Below, piece after piece: positions 9,172 to 20,330 of a stretch of DNA of 64,000 nt. The stretch is taken from positions 1,681,501 through 1,745,500 of the forward strand of contig CM055871.1 of the NCBI GenBank assembly GCA_029582165.1, written 5' to 3'. Numbering within the stretch: the stretch's first letter is position 1; the number at the start of each line of letters is the position of its first letter. The stretch is from Portulaca oleracea (taxonomy: Eukaryota > Streptophyta > Magnoliopsida > Caryophyllales > Portulacaceae). Made by a program: the position numbers and the translations under genes. Below the pieces are notes generated by a model that was not told the origin of the DNA, did not search any database, and saw nothing but the letters and a program-made list of their open reading frames with translations.

Positions 9172-10845
9172 TGTTGGTAATGCTTGATGTCCACTACTGT
9201 TATTCTTGGATGTCAAGTTTGTATAACGCCACAATGCATTCTATAATGATTTATGAACCTAATATCCTAGGAATTTATATTTGAAGTTCACATAGACAAA
9301 AGTAGATGTCCATTTCATGAAATTTCAAGGCCAAGTATTAATGTGCTTGAATGTATTGTGAGTCAATAATGTTAATACTTGATGTCCCATATTTTTATAC
9401 TTGATGTCCATGTTGATAGAAATTGATGTCCACTGCTGTTATTTTTTAATGTCCATAACCTAAAAACATGATGTCCACAGTCCATACGCGCATTATCCTT
9501 TTTAGTAATACTTGAAGTCCACAATCCAAAATGGATGCCCATCACTACATGATGAATGCCCTGTCCATAGTCCACATGCGTGATGTCTTGTTTGGTAATA
9601 CTTAATGTCCACAATCTAAAATGATGGATTCCCTTACTCTTAACAAATGAGCATCAACGACATTGATGATATATGTGTGTGATGGATACATTTAACTGTG
9701 GACTTTCATAACTTACATTGTGAATATCAACAAGATTATCTATGATCATCAACCCCTATATGAGTGTGGCTAACTGTGGACATCATGTATTTCTTATGGG
9801 AACATTATGTCATTGCACAGATCAACAAGAAACATGATGTCCACAGTTCATACGCGCATTGTCCTTTATAGTAATACTTGATTACCACAATCCAAACTGG
9901 ATGCTCATCACTATTTACAAATGAATAAAACTACATGATGAATGTCTTGTCCACAGTCCACATGCGTGATATCGTGTTTGGTAATTCTTAATGTCCACGG
10001 TCTAAAATGATGGATTCCCTCACTCTTCACAAATGAACATCAACGGCATCAGTGACATATGTGTGTGATGAATACATTTAACTGTGGACTTTCATAACTT
10101 ACATTGTGAATATCCACAAGATTATATGTGATCATCAACCCCTATATGAGTGTGGCTAATTGTGGACATCATGTATTTCTTCTGTGGACATTTTGTCATT
10201 GCACATATGCAACAACCCTGTCATTGAACATATGCACCAACCCAACCATGATTGTCTCGGGATTTTGGGTGGACGGTCGTTATGCGAGAGGCCTCGCCGG
10301 AATCGCCATGGTCAGGCGACCTCATTGGTAGTGCTCATCTTGGTGTCGATGGTCAGATTTTGCAACTTCTGTTGGCCTTCGTCGATGGTTGTCCCGGGAT
10401 GGTGGTCGCCGTCCTTTTCCGATCACTGTGGCATCGCCGCCGACCCTTGTTTGTCGAACGACTTCAACTTCAACGGAACAAAAAAATGCTTCTGGGAAGA
10501 ACACAGCTTCAACATTTCACTTGTTGTTGTTCTTCGTGGTTGGAAGAAAAACGACTCTTTCCTCATGAAGAAGAGCAAACACCATAACAATTGGAAGTGG
10601 ATAGGAAGATGAATGCTTTATCTTTTGGAATTTGGGGTATGATAATGAGCCGTTTTTTGAAAATGAAGAATGGCTTTTTCCTTCTTTTTTTTTTTCCAGT
10701 TCAAGCCTCACGTGAGCCTCTTTGATGTGCTTAAAAAAAAAAAAAGCAAAGTCTCCTTTTTATCTCAACCATTGATTGAAGATCCAAATATCTAAAATCT
10801 TAGTGCTCACATGCTCACTAAAAGCCAATGCTCATATGATCACTT

Positions 10846-10849
<4 letters not shown>
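9172..10849. mobile_element. Foldback-type non-autonomous element (copy a), left end missing
   Basis: The right end, read on the minus strand, starts GGAAGTGATCATATGAGCAT and continues TGAGCATGTGAG, matching the end of the element at 38830-42640. The interior is built of iterated GATGTCCA/AATGAACATCA-like words. No matching left end is visible beside the gypsy LTR at 9171, so that end was lost or replaced. An internal GC-richer stretch (10250-10610) has open frames in several registers, but no domain that I recognise. A TA tract follows at 10850. Confidence 0.5.
9465..10205. repeat. Two-copy tandem repeat, period about 366 bp
   Basis: Copy 1 starts at 9465 and copy 2 at 9831, both with AACATGATGTCCACAG. 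Their internal order is identical (ATACGCGCATT.., ATGCGTGAT.., GTGGACTTTCATAAC..), with small indels such as a 20-bp addition in copy 2. Confidence 0.88.

Positions 10850-10889
<40 letters not shown>
10850..10889. repeat. (TA)n tract at a LINE 3' end
   Basis: About 20 TA units between the foldback element and the minus-strand 3' end of the LINE at 10890-12062. Confidence 0.9.
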
Positions 10890-10890
<1 letters not shown>

Positions 10891-12062
10891 CTCTAGATAT
10901 ACCTAGAGGGGCTTTAGTGAGAAAGTCCAAACAAAAACACACACCACCCCTATCAAAACTACTTACATATCGAAAAATCAAGATAAGCGACTATTCACAT
11001 CACTAACTATGAAACCAACTATACATTCAAAATTTCTCTCCGAATTATGAAAAACCAGAAGATTTCTTTCAAACCAAATATGGTAAATGGCCACTGTGAT
11101 CCCCAAAGCCAACTTATGACATGTTTTTCTTGGTCTCCTCAAGCAATCCTGTAACCAATTCTCCCAATCCAACTGAGTATCAAAAAGCAAATTAATACTG
11201 GCAGAACCCACCTGATGCAAGAACTGACACTTTAAGAACAAATGCTCAACAGATTCAGATTCTAACAAGGCTAAATCTAATGTGTATATGGCTGGTTTGG
11301 ATAATGCAACCAAAAATGAGATTTTGATAGTAACAAGTTTTGTGGAGGATTCTTTGCCTTTTCGCTATCTGGGTGTACCTGTTAAGCCTATCATATTAAA
11401 TAGACATGATTGTGCTCTATTAATTGAGAAAATGTCCAAACGCATATATGGTTGGGCTGTCAGACGCTTAACATATGCTGGGAGAGTTGAATTGGTTAAC
11501 AGTATGCTTATGGCAATACATACTTATTGGTCCCAAACTTTCATTTTGCCAAAAACTGTTATTGAGAGCATTGTGAAGATGTGCAGGGGATTCTTAAGGG
11601 GTGCAAACCAAAAGAAGTCTCCTCCTATTGCATGGTCTACATGCTGTCTTTCCAAGCCGGAGGGGGGGTTTGAATATCAGGGATGCCCATGCTTGGAATA
11701 CAGCAACATTAGGGAAATTGGTATGGCAACTGATTTCTGACAAGGAAGCTTTATGGGTTAAATGGATTCATCATCACTACTTGAAGAGACAGAACATATG
11801 GAATTGTGTAACCAAGCAGAATAGTAGCTGGTATTGGCATAGACTCATTCAGGTCAGAGATGATCTATCTGGTTTGTTTGTATCACTGGTTGAACAAAAT
11901 CGCAGCTACACAATTCAGGAGGGATATGGGTATTTAAAGGCACATGTGGAAAGAGTGGATTGGTTTCAATTTATCTGGAATGGCCTCAAGATACACAAAT
12001 GTTCCTTCATTGCTTGGTAACGATTCATGGGAGATTAACAACACAAGATAGACTACAAAAAT
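10890..12062 (-). pseudogene. LINE insertion with an internal 5' inversion
   Basis: Two LINE pieces lie head to head. On the minus strand, 11290 down to about 10980 encodes the zf-RVT tail (LDLALLESESVEHLFLKC, then IWFERNLLVFHNS). On the plus strand, 11282-12062 encodes the piece that should precede it: RYLGVPVKP, RLTYAGRVELVNS, IVKMCRGFLRG, a frameshift near 11660, LNIRDAHAWNTATLGKLVW, and ending GRLTTQDRLQKFGYI-like codons at about 12050. The end of the plus-strand piece and the start of the minus-strand piece are adjacent in a normal LINE protein, and both junctions carry ATAT/ATAC. The 3' end joins a TA tract. The reverse transcriptase core is absent, so the copy is dead. Confidence 0.82.
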
Positions 12063-12373
12063 TTGGATATATATGCTATCGATTTGTATTCTGGTGGTAA
12101 AAAAAATAAAATTTGATTGTAGTGGTACCAAATCGTTAAAAAATCGAAAAAAATTGAAATTTTTTTTTGGGAGAAACGCAGTAAATTCATTAAAAATCAT
12201 GGTAAAGTGTTATACTAAGTTTTGAATCAAATGCAACACAAAATCTATGATATTTAGGGTATACACTCGATGATATCCTATTACAATCCATTTTTTTTTT
12301 TACCACCAGAATACAAAGAAAGTAGGGATTATTGCGATCCAATTTGTAAAAGTTGGGATTATTAGAATCCAAT

Positions 12374-12374
<1 letters not shown>
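12063..12374. mobile_element. Mutator-type MITE, third copy, left end truncated
   Basis: It begins inside the left inverted repeat (TTTGTATTCTGGTGG) and ends with the family terminus GGATTATTAGAATCCAATTTT. The missing ~65 bp coincide with the junction to the inverted LINE, so the LINE insertion may have removed them. Confidence 0.72.

Positions 12375-12376
<2 letters not shown>

Positions 12377-12433
<57 letters not shown>
12377..12433. repeat. (TA)n microsatellite
   Basis: An uninterrupted TA run at the right edge of the MITE. Confidence 0.9.
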
Positions 12434-12435
<2 letters not shown>

Positions 12436-12661
12436 TGTACTGATTCTGAATAAAACCAAGAAAGACGAATCTTTGACAATCTTTTCATCTTTTCAAAATT
12501 TATTAGAACATGGGGTTTCGTTTACATGTTGATTTCACGAGGAGAACAAAACAAAAGGGAGAATAGATTTATTTCTCTTCTGGTCTAGGACCAGGTAAAA
12601 GAAAGAAAAAGAGGATTTGTAGAGACGAAGCTAGTTCTTAATATCCACAAGATCCAAAATA

Positions 12662-12944
12662 CTACCTCCTTCCCAAATTAAGTGTCACTTTAGACACAAT
12701 TTAAAAGACCAAAAAAACTTCCCCTCTACATTAATTAACTAATTGGAAATGTGGAAATATTAAATAAAATGGTTAATAAAAAATGAAAAATGTGAATAAA
12801 AATGAAAAATTGAAGAAAAAGATGTAATTAATAAGGTTAATTTGATAAATTAATAATTAATGTGTTATTGGAATTATAAAGTGACAGATATTATGGGAAA
12901 AAAGAAAATTAGTTAAAGTGACAGATAATATGGGAAGGAGGGAG
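12662..12944. mobile_element. Stowaway MITE, 283 bp
   Basis: The ends CTACCTCCTTCCC and GGGAAGGAGGGAG are inverted, flanked by TA on both sides (12660-12661 and 12945-12946). This is the Tc1/mariner-type Stowaway signature. It is non-coding and AT-rich. Confidence 0.88.
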
Positions 12945-12946
12945 TA

Positions 12947-13660
12947 TTAATTGAACATATTTTAAATGTGAAAGGGTCTGATTCTATTTACATAAAGTAA
13001 AAATAAAGAAAATTAAAACTAAGATTTGAACGCAAGACCGTACATTTGTTAAGTTATAAATAAAGTTTTATCAATTTTACTATCAATTAAATATATCGAT
13101 TGACTCAGAATACCTATAAATTTTGTTTGGTCTCCTAATAATGCCTCCTCACCGGGGATGGCCGGATGGGGTTCGTTGTTCATTTTCGACCTTTTTTGGC
13201 AAATAGTTGTTGATTGTTTGAATTAGTTGTTTTGAGCAACTGTTTATATCACTATTTTGACCATTTATTTCAATTAAGAGCTTGTTTGGCCTGGCATTTT
13301 AGAGTGTTTTAAAGTGTAATAAAATGATAAATCTAAAAAATATAAATAAATTTTATAATGTTATTGAGAAATTTATGATAAATTTTATAATAAATCCTGA
13401 AGATATTTTTAAAGATTTAACATCCTAATAAACCTAGATTGACACTCTAAACAAGAGTGTACCATATAACAATTGGATATTGCGCAAACATATCATCAAG
13501 CCAATTGGAAACGAAAAAATATGGCAAGATTAAGAAAAGTTTTAAGATAATAATTACGATAGGAGCTAGTATCCAAAGCATAGTCCCACGGGGCTTGTTC
13601 TATAGATATGTTACGTTATTTTTAGTTTGGCTATAAGCCTTCATTTTTAATCGTCCTTTT
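12947..13660. other. Gene-free AT-rich spacer
   Basis: I see no gene, clear repeat or splice pattern. Low-complexity AT sequence. Confidence 0.4.
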
Positions 13661-13773
13661 AATTTTTTAGGACATTGCTTAACGTCGCCCCCCTTTTTAC
13701 TAATGTCGCCTCCCCAAATGACTATTTTACCCCTATCCTTTTTCACTCCTCTCTCCTCTCTAATTTCTCTCTC

Positions 13774-13819
<46 letters not shown>

Positions 13820-13837
13820 TACAAAAAAATTAAAAAA

Positions 13838-13975
13838 ATACGGTTGCCGACGAAGCGTGCGCACATGATGCCGCGCACTTAGGTCGCGCAACACCATGGC
13901 CGTGCGAGATCTAAGTGCGGCATTGACGCGGTTCCGCCGCACGTTTCGTGCGGCAACCGTATTTTCGGATTTTTT
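13838..13975. repeat. GC-rich imperfect palindrome 1
   Basis: About 138 bp that folds back on itself: the left arm starts AATACGGTTGCCG, the right arm ends CGGCAACCGTATT. CTAAGTGCGGCA-type words occur in both arms. It is strongly GC-rich in an otherwise very AT-rich element. Confidence 0.82.
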
Positions 13976-14037
13976 TAAAAAAAATTGTAAATATTATAAT
14001 AATTATTATTATTTACAAAATTTTTTTTTAAAAAAAA

Positions 14038-14162
14038 TCCGAAAATACAGTTGCCGCACGAAACCTGCCGCACTTAGATCTCGGCACGGCCGTGGTGTTG
14101 CCGCGACCTAAGTGCGGCACCACCGCGGTGCCGCGGCACGTTTCGTGCGGCAACCGTATTTT
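14038..14162. repeat. GC-rich imperfect palindrome 2
   Basis: A second copy of the cassette: the left arm reads AATACAGTTGCCGCACGAAA, the right arm CGTGCGGCAACCGTATT, with a GGCCGTGGTGTTGCCGCG centre. The unit is inverted relative to palindrome 1. Confidence 0.82.
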
Positions 14163-14467
14163 TGGATTTTTTTTAAAAAAATTTGTAAATATTATTATTA
14201 ATATTATTATTAATATTATTATTATTATCATTATTAATATTAAATTACAATGTTATTATTAATAAATTAACGGTTTTTGAAATTCAACCTAAATTTAATA
14301 ATAACATTGCAATTTATTAATAATAACATTGCAATTTAATATTAATAATGATAATAATAATAATAATAAGAATAATAATATTAACAATAATAATAATAAT
14401 AATAATTACAATTTTTTTAAAAAAAATAAATTGTAAATATTATTATTATTAATAATTTTTTTGTTAA

Positions 14468-14507
<40 letters not shown>

Positions 14508-14640
14508 AGAGAGAGAAACTAGAGAGAAGTTAGAGAGTGAAGGGTCAAGGGCGATATTGAAAATTATTATGAAAAAGTGGGTGACATTAGTAAAAAGGGG
14601 GCGACGAAAAGCAAACGGAATTTTTTAATGTCTTCTTTGC

Positions 14641-15013
14641 TTCTACCGTCTAAACTTAGGTAGTAATTTTAATTTTGATTACCTAAAAGTAGGCACTAAT
14701 TTTTTTTTTGACCAAAAAGTAGGCACTAATTAATGAATGCTCTATGTTATAATAACTCAAAACACATTATATGACAAACCCCTCACCATCCCCCAAAAAA
14801 AAAAAAAAAAACATAAAAAAAACAAAACCACCACCACCTCCCTCGTCTTCAATCTTCTCACCCACTCCCTTGGCAGTCGCAGCGTGGGAGGGGTTTTACA
14901 AAGTTACAGTAAACCCCCCTTTCCGCCGTCACCCCAGAATCGATTTCAATTTTATGGAGAAAACCCCCTTTTAGTTTTTACACATACAAACACAATTCTT
15001 AAACCCCATATTC
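14641..15013 (+). promoter_or_regulatory. Upstream/5' leader region of the pseudouridine synthase gene
   Basis: AT-rich DNA passing into an A-run (14793-14823) and a C-rich leader before the ATG at 15014. No clear TATA box is visible. Longer open frames here overlap the gene in other registers and are shadows. Confidence 0.4.
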
Positions 15014-16510
15014 ATGGAAGAATCCCAAAACCCTTCTCTCCCACCCCCACCTCCCGTGGAAGATCTCGAACCAGCCTCCAAAAAGCCCAAAATGTCTTCC
15101 ACCACCACCACCACCTCCGACGACGACGACCGAGAACCTCTCTCCGGCGACGCCAAGCCACGGCGGTACAAGCGCCGGAAAGTCGCCATCTTCTTCGCCT
15201 ACTGCGGCGTCGGTTACCAGGGTATGCAGAAGAACCCCGGCGCCAAAACCATCGAAGGAGACCTCGAAGAAGCCCTCTACCATGCCGGTGCTGTGCCCGA
15301 CTCTGACCGCGGTCAGCCCAAGCGCTTCGACTGGGCTCGCTCTGCTCGGACCGACAAGGGTGTCAGCGCCGTCGGTCAGGTTGTTTCTGGAAGGTTCTAC
15401 GTCGACCCACCTGGATTCGTCGATCGTCTCAATGCGAATCTGTCTCCCCAGATACGGATTTTTGGGTATAAGAGGGTTACGCCGTCGTTTAATGCCAAGA
15501 AGTTTTGTGATAGGCGACGGTATGTTTATTTGCTCCCTGTTTTTGCGCTTGATCGCACCTGTCATCGTGATAGGGAGAGTGTTTTGGCTAGTTTAGGGTC
15601 TGGAGATGAGCTTGTTAAGTGTTTTGAATGTTCTGAGAGGGGTCGTAAAGTTTTCGGTGTGATGGGTAATAAGAGGGATGCAGATTCCAAGGCTGAAACT
15701 TTGGAAGAAAAAGAAGCAGAAGCAGAGAAATGTGATGTTTCTGTGGAAGAGAAGGAGATACCCAGTAATGATGCTAATGTTGTTGAGCCTTTGAAGGAGA
15801 AGAAAAGTGAGTTCAAGTATGGGGATGAAGTGAAAGAGAGATTCAATAGAATACTCAAGTATTACGAGGGGACACATAACTTCCATAACTTCACCACACG
15901 AACAAAGGCTGAAGACCCGGCTGCAAAGCGGTACATTGTGTCATTTGAAGCCAAAACCACCCTCACAGTCGAAGGCATCGAGTTTATCAAATGCGAGGTT
16001 GTCGGGCAGAGTTTCATGCTTCACCAGATCAGGAAAATGATGGGACTTGCGGTGGCAGTCACGCGGGATTTCGCTCCTGAGTCCATTTATGAGACAGCAT
16101 TCGATCGGTGAGTAGTGTTTCTAACAATCAATTAATCAAAACTTGCATGCATCTAATGTCTTGTTATTGAAATGTATTGTAGGGATGTTAACATCAATGT
16201 TCCAACTGCTCCTGAGGTGGGGTTGTATTTGGATGAGTGTCTGTTTACCTCGTATAATAACAAATGGAAGGACACGCACGAGGAGCTTTCGATGAAAGAC
16301 TATGCAGAAGAGGCGGAAGAGTTCAAATTAAAGCACATATACTCTCACATTGCCAATACCGAACACAAAGAAGGAGCTGTTGCACTTTGGCTACATTCCC
16401 TAAACCATCGCAATTACCCTGATCTGCGCCCCGCAACCAAGACCGATGCAGGCGAGACGCAACCCCAGGGAGATGCAGATGCTACACCTGTTATTACTCA
16501 GAATACTTAG
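15014..16510 (+). CDS. TruA/PUS1-family tRNA pseudouridine synthase
   Basis: Two exons, 15014-16107 and 16183-16510, separated by a 75-bp GT..AG intron that splits an Arg codon; together 473 aa. TruA-type enzymes isomerise uridine to pseudouridine in tRNA; plant and yeast PUS1-like members act in the nucleus or organelles. The signature RSARTDKGVSAVGQ holds the catalytic Asp (about residue 114), and KVAIFFAYCGVGYQGMQ (56-72) opens the catalytic domain. NFHNFT and SFMLHQIRKMM near 290-345 are the second-half motifs. Residues 1-50 are a low-complexity Pro/Ser/Thr/Asp leader and 225-275 a charged, probably disordered insert, both common in eukaryotic members. Start chosen as the first in-frame ATG; no alternative fits. 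It resembles Arabidopsis At1g76120/At1g20370 from memory. Apparently intact. Confidence 0.93.
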
Positions 16511-17359
16511 GCGAAAAGAAGTCTATCTCATCTCATTTCAGAATGGACTGAGTATAGTGCAGGTTTTTGTTAAGGCATACTTATCTTCATAGCTAATCTG
16601 CTGTATCTTTTTCTGATAGTTTAGTTGGCTTTATTATTGTGCTAGGAAGATTTTAGATTGAGGGAGGTTTTTTGGTACCTCCATCATGTTGCAAGTGTAC
16701 TTGGAACACAGTATTTAATTAGAACGATGATCTTCTATTGTGTTTTGATATTTTCGTTGCCTGTATGAATTCCTAACAGATTCGAAAGTTTGTCAGGAAG
16801 TCACCTTGGAGACATATCCAGCAAGACATCAGCACTTCTAATGGAAAATCCTCATTTCTTCTATATGGGCTGTTGTCCTTTGGAATAGCAAGCTAACAAC
16901 TTGAACTTTGGTTTTGAATTCTGTTATTCGTTGCCAATTCTGATGGATTAATGTACTGGATTTTTGTTTCTTTTTGGTAGAATGCACTGGATTATTGCAT
17001 ATGTGATATGTGACTGCACTTTGTCTTCCTGTTGGCAAACTTGGAGATGGTTTGCTCCATGTTGTTTAATGTGTTGTTGGGGGTATTGAATACAAGAAAG
17101 AATATGAAAGTGTCCATTTAGACGAGGGATCCACTTATGAGATTGCCTCCTTCACTCTTAGGGCTTACTATGAAAGACGTTTTGCATTTTCATGTATAAT
17201 TTAATGTTGCAAATTTTGCTATTAATATTGGCAATAATATGTTTAATGCGTTTTCGAAAGTACTGTTAAGTATAAACTGACATTTTGTATTGGCAATAAT
17301 ATGAAAGACGTTTTGCATTTTCATTGTCTGCACTCTTAGGGCTTGTAAACTTTGCGAGT
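16511..17359 (+). other. 3' untranslated region and spacer after the pseudouridine synthase gene
   Basis: AT-rich, no coding. The 3' UTR probably reaches some 150-300 bp past the stop. Short phrases such as TTTTGCATTTTCAT recur at 17180 and 17300, a small local duplication. Confidence 0.45.
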
Positions 17360-17665
17360 AATATTAAGCCATCTTTGGCAAAATTAGCGCTTTAGATAGC
17401 GCATAGCGATTTAGACATCGAATGGCGGTTTAAGTAACAGATAGCAGAATTTTGAAAGAGTGTTTTGGTACAAAAAAATATGAAACGATACTTCAAACGC
17501 TAAACGTTAACTTTATTAATGTTTCACAAAATGCTACTTGAAACGTTAAATGCTTCAAACAACGCTAACTTGCTGAACACTAATATTTATACAATTAGAG
17601 TTTTGACTTGATCAAAATACTAAACGCTACCCCAAATGCTACTGTCAAACACAACCTTCATAAGA
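17360..17665. mobile_element. Non-autonomous element, copy 1 (GCTAAACGTT family)
   Basis: The sequence holds repeated AAACGCT/AACGTTAA words and a block with TATTTATACAATTAGAG. The reverse complement of this block recurs at about 29150-29310 in the same order. This shows two dispersed copies of one repeat. End structure is unclear. Confidence 0.6.
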
Positions 17666-17884
17666 ACGAAAAATGATAGGAACCTCGGGGCAAGACAAAT
17701 CTTGCTTTTATATAAAATTCATATATTTAGATATCACTATATTGAAAAAAAAAAAAGATAAGATTGACTTCTATGACTGCAATGCTATATATAAATTGTG
17801 TACAATTTATAATTTTATCCATAATTTTTTAAATTTATAGAAAAGTGTTTAAAATATACCTATCGAATGAGGTTCATTCGATTA

Positions 17885-18025
17885 GGGTGCCATTTGTGGT
17901 TTTTGGCGTAGCCACCACATTCGGTTTAAGTGTGGTGGGTTGTGGAAAGATAATTAAAAAGTGAGATGGTAGATTGTGGTGGGTTGTGGAAATTATAATG
18001 TTGTGGTGCGGTGTAGAGTTGCAAC
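17885..18025. mobile_element. Tourist/PIF-like fragment (GTGGTGGGTTGTGG type)
   Basis: GGTGGGTTGTGGAAA occurs twice, and the composition matches the PIF-type element at 57623-57856. The ends are not defined. Confidence 0.4.
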
Positions 18026-18639
18026 CAACCAGTCGTATAAAAAAACGGAACCAAATGATACATCTTCATTGCATTAAAAGTCCGCTAATTAGTTGGTTGG
18101 CTCATGGATTGCCTCCCACTTCATTTGTAGAGTTGGATTATAAACCGATTCAGAAATTGAATATCAAGTATAACTTGAAACTTTATCTTTGACAGTTATG
18201 TCACACTTCTCTCCCTACTGACAACTTATCTAGGAGGGGTATCCAAATAAATATAGAGTGTCTGTAGTGGCAACAAAAGTGTCAACCTCTCTTTAAATTG
18301 TCATGTTTCTTAGGAAAATTGCGAGCTCCCGATTAACAGCAACTGAATTGATTGTCTAACTCCTTATTCTCCAAACCAGAGTATTCTCGTGGTATTTGAA
18401 ATTAAAGTTGAGTCTAACTCTTCCATTTAGATCAAATAATTGCACTTCTATGGAGTATTTGAAAATATAGAAATAACTTTTTTTTTTTTGTACAAGTACT
18501 CCAACAAGGTTTTAACTTTTAACCATGAATTAGGGCTAAAAAATGCTGGCATTGAATGACGGATTAGACATAAACTCACAATCACATTCAAACAACCTTT
18601 AGTTTCTCTTCATCTACATCAAGCAAGAGCAATTATTAG
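18026..18639. other. Gene-free spacer
   Basis: No convincing coding or repeat signal. Confidence 0.35.
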
Positions 18640-19130
18640 GACACATGGCATAAGCCAAAAGGAGGGTTCAACAGACTCAATTTTGATGGGTTGAAATCAT
18701 CTTCAAGACCAAAATGGGGTTTGTTATTGGCACTTGATAGGTAAGATTCATTCAAGCTTTAACATTTAATTTAGGGTTAGCTTTAATTTTAATGGTTGAA
18801 GCAACAACTATTCGAAATGGCCTCGGGGCTACAGTGCAAGTTGATTTTCAAAATATTGAAATTAAAGACGATAACAAGATTCTAATTCAAGCTATCCAAG
18901 GGATTATCACAATTCACAACCCATCTTGGGAGATTTAAGTGTTAGAACATGATATCCTCACATAGTCACATTCATTGTCTCTTGTAATTCTATTATTGTT
19001 GATCGCGTTTTTAAGCAAGAGAATTGAGTTATTAATTGGTATGTTAAATCAGGTTTAACTATCAATTTCACTTTTATGTAGAATCAGGTTCCATGTGATG
19101 AACTTTCTAATTTTTGTAGGGAAACCGGAT
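18640..19130 (+). pseudogene. LINE-derived RNase H domain relic
   Basis: Broken plus-strand frames give FNRLNFDGLKSSSRPKWG, VEATTIRNGL, QNIEIKDDNKILIQAIQG and HNPSWEI, then LSKRIELLIGMLNQ. This is the order of the RVT_3 RNase H-like domain at the C-terminus of plant LINEs (compare the complete one at 41707-42180). Stops and shifts break it, and the rest of the LINE is absent. Confidence 0.7.
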
Positions 19131-20330
19131 TGTAATAAACGAACTATATGAGTTGTGATAATAGTAAATTGAACTTTAAAACTGAATCACAGTAAATTAA
19201 ATTATTGAATCATTGGATTTTAGTGTATCGCCACCAGATTTTCCTACGTGGCACCAAAGAGGGTTATCTTCTTCCTGATTCTACATTATAGTAATCCCAA
19301 ATTTTAGTATATTGGATTGTAGTAGTCCAAACTATCATTTATTGGCTTGCATTATTATACTCTATCATGTATTGTTAGATTGTAGTAATCCAAACTATCA
19401 TATATTGAATTGTAAACCTGATAACGCTATAACGGTGCATTGAAACTCAGGGATTCAATAGTTCAGCTTACTGTGATACAATTCTAAAGTTCAATTTATT
19501 ATTATCCAAACCCTATAAGTCGACATACTACGATCCAATTGTCCATTTTTTTAATGAAAATAACACACAGAAGATATGAGAGAAGGGATACCTAACTGAT
19601 TTACCTTTCTTCAAAAAATAATAATAAATAAAATAAAATAAACTATGGCCAACTTTGGGTTGGGTCGCTAGCAATTAGTATGCCTTATTTTCATACATGT
19701 TATATACATGCCTTTGATTTGGTCATTTGTTTCGTTTACATGTTTGGATTGATTAGATGCCACACTTGTTTTCCCAAATGAGGGATCTTAGACAACTCAA
19801 TGAACGGACACGATCTAAGATTAAGCCATTGAGAGAACCTGGATAACTCAATGAACAGATACGATGATTTTGATTCCGAACAATGACTCATCACAACCAA
19901 GACTTTCTCACCACTCGTAAAATCTAAAAGCGACACGGATAAATCACAACCAAGAAATAGTATCGAGTCGGGAGTAGGAAAGAACAGAGGCAACAAAAAT
20001 GGAAATCATCTATAGAGCTATGGTCACCATCACTGATTCTCGCTGTAGAATACCAACACGGATAAATGTAAACCATATATATAGGTCATGTGATAAGTAG
20101 TATATAGTTTACCAATTTCAACATCAGAGGCAACTAAATACCAAGGTTTTCCTTTCCTAATATCCTTTACAAATTCTTTGCTGCTCATGTACATCCAGTT
20201 CCTAAGCTGTTGTTATCCACTCCGATTAGATAGATATTCACAATGTCAAGATGTCAGCTGCCAAAACTTTGAAGGATCACCTGTAATCCATCGCGTCTAG
20301 ATTTCAAAGAAGGTGTTAGTGATGATGAGA
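19131..20330. other. Spacer with degraded repeat fragments and 3' flank of the SWI1-like gene
   Basis: 19240-19510 contains repeated GTAGTCCAAACTATCAT words related to MITE ends in this window. A minus-strand open frame at 19736-19996 contains LDFTSGEKVLVVMSHCSES, faintly like F-box-associated or kelch proteins, but it is short, isolated and unsupported. The 3' UTR of the next gene probably starts near 20330 and extends to about 20050. Confidence 0.4.

Larger units (their letters stand above)
13661..14640. mobile_element. Foldback MITE with microsatellite arms and GC-rich core
   Basis: Terminal inverted repeats include TTTTTACTAATGTCGCC on the left (about 13695) and its near reverse complement GGTGACATTAGTAAAAA on the right (about 14580). 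Each is next to a GTCGCCCCC/GGGGGCGAC block. Inside follow CTCTCTCTAATTTCTCTC/GAGAGAGAAAC stretches, then AAT/ATT microsatellites on both sides, then the GC-rich hairpin pair. No protein coding is evident. I could not assign a superfamily. Confidence 0.7.

Noticed and set aside
10128..10612. Overlapping plus-strand frames of 111-150 aa
   Set aside because: No recognised domain, three frames open at once, inside a repetitive element; more likely GC-rich non-coding DNA.
14737..15306. Plus-strand open frame overlapping the pseudouridine synthase start
   Set aside because: Overlaps the gene in another register; its content is the low-complexity shadow of the leader.
14999..15565. Minus-strand open frame under the pseudouridine synthase exon
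   Set aside because: Antisense shadow of a GC-rich coding exon, with no family resemblance.
19736..19996. Minus-strand frame with a faint F-box or kelch flavour
   Set aside because: Short and isolated, with no domain motif and no splice context; reported only in the spacer note.
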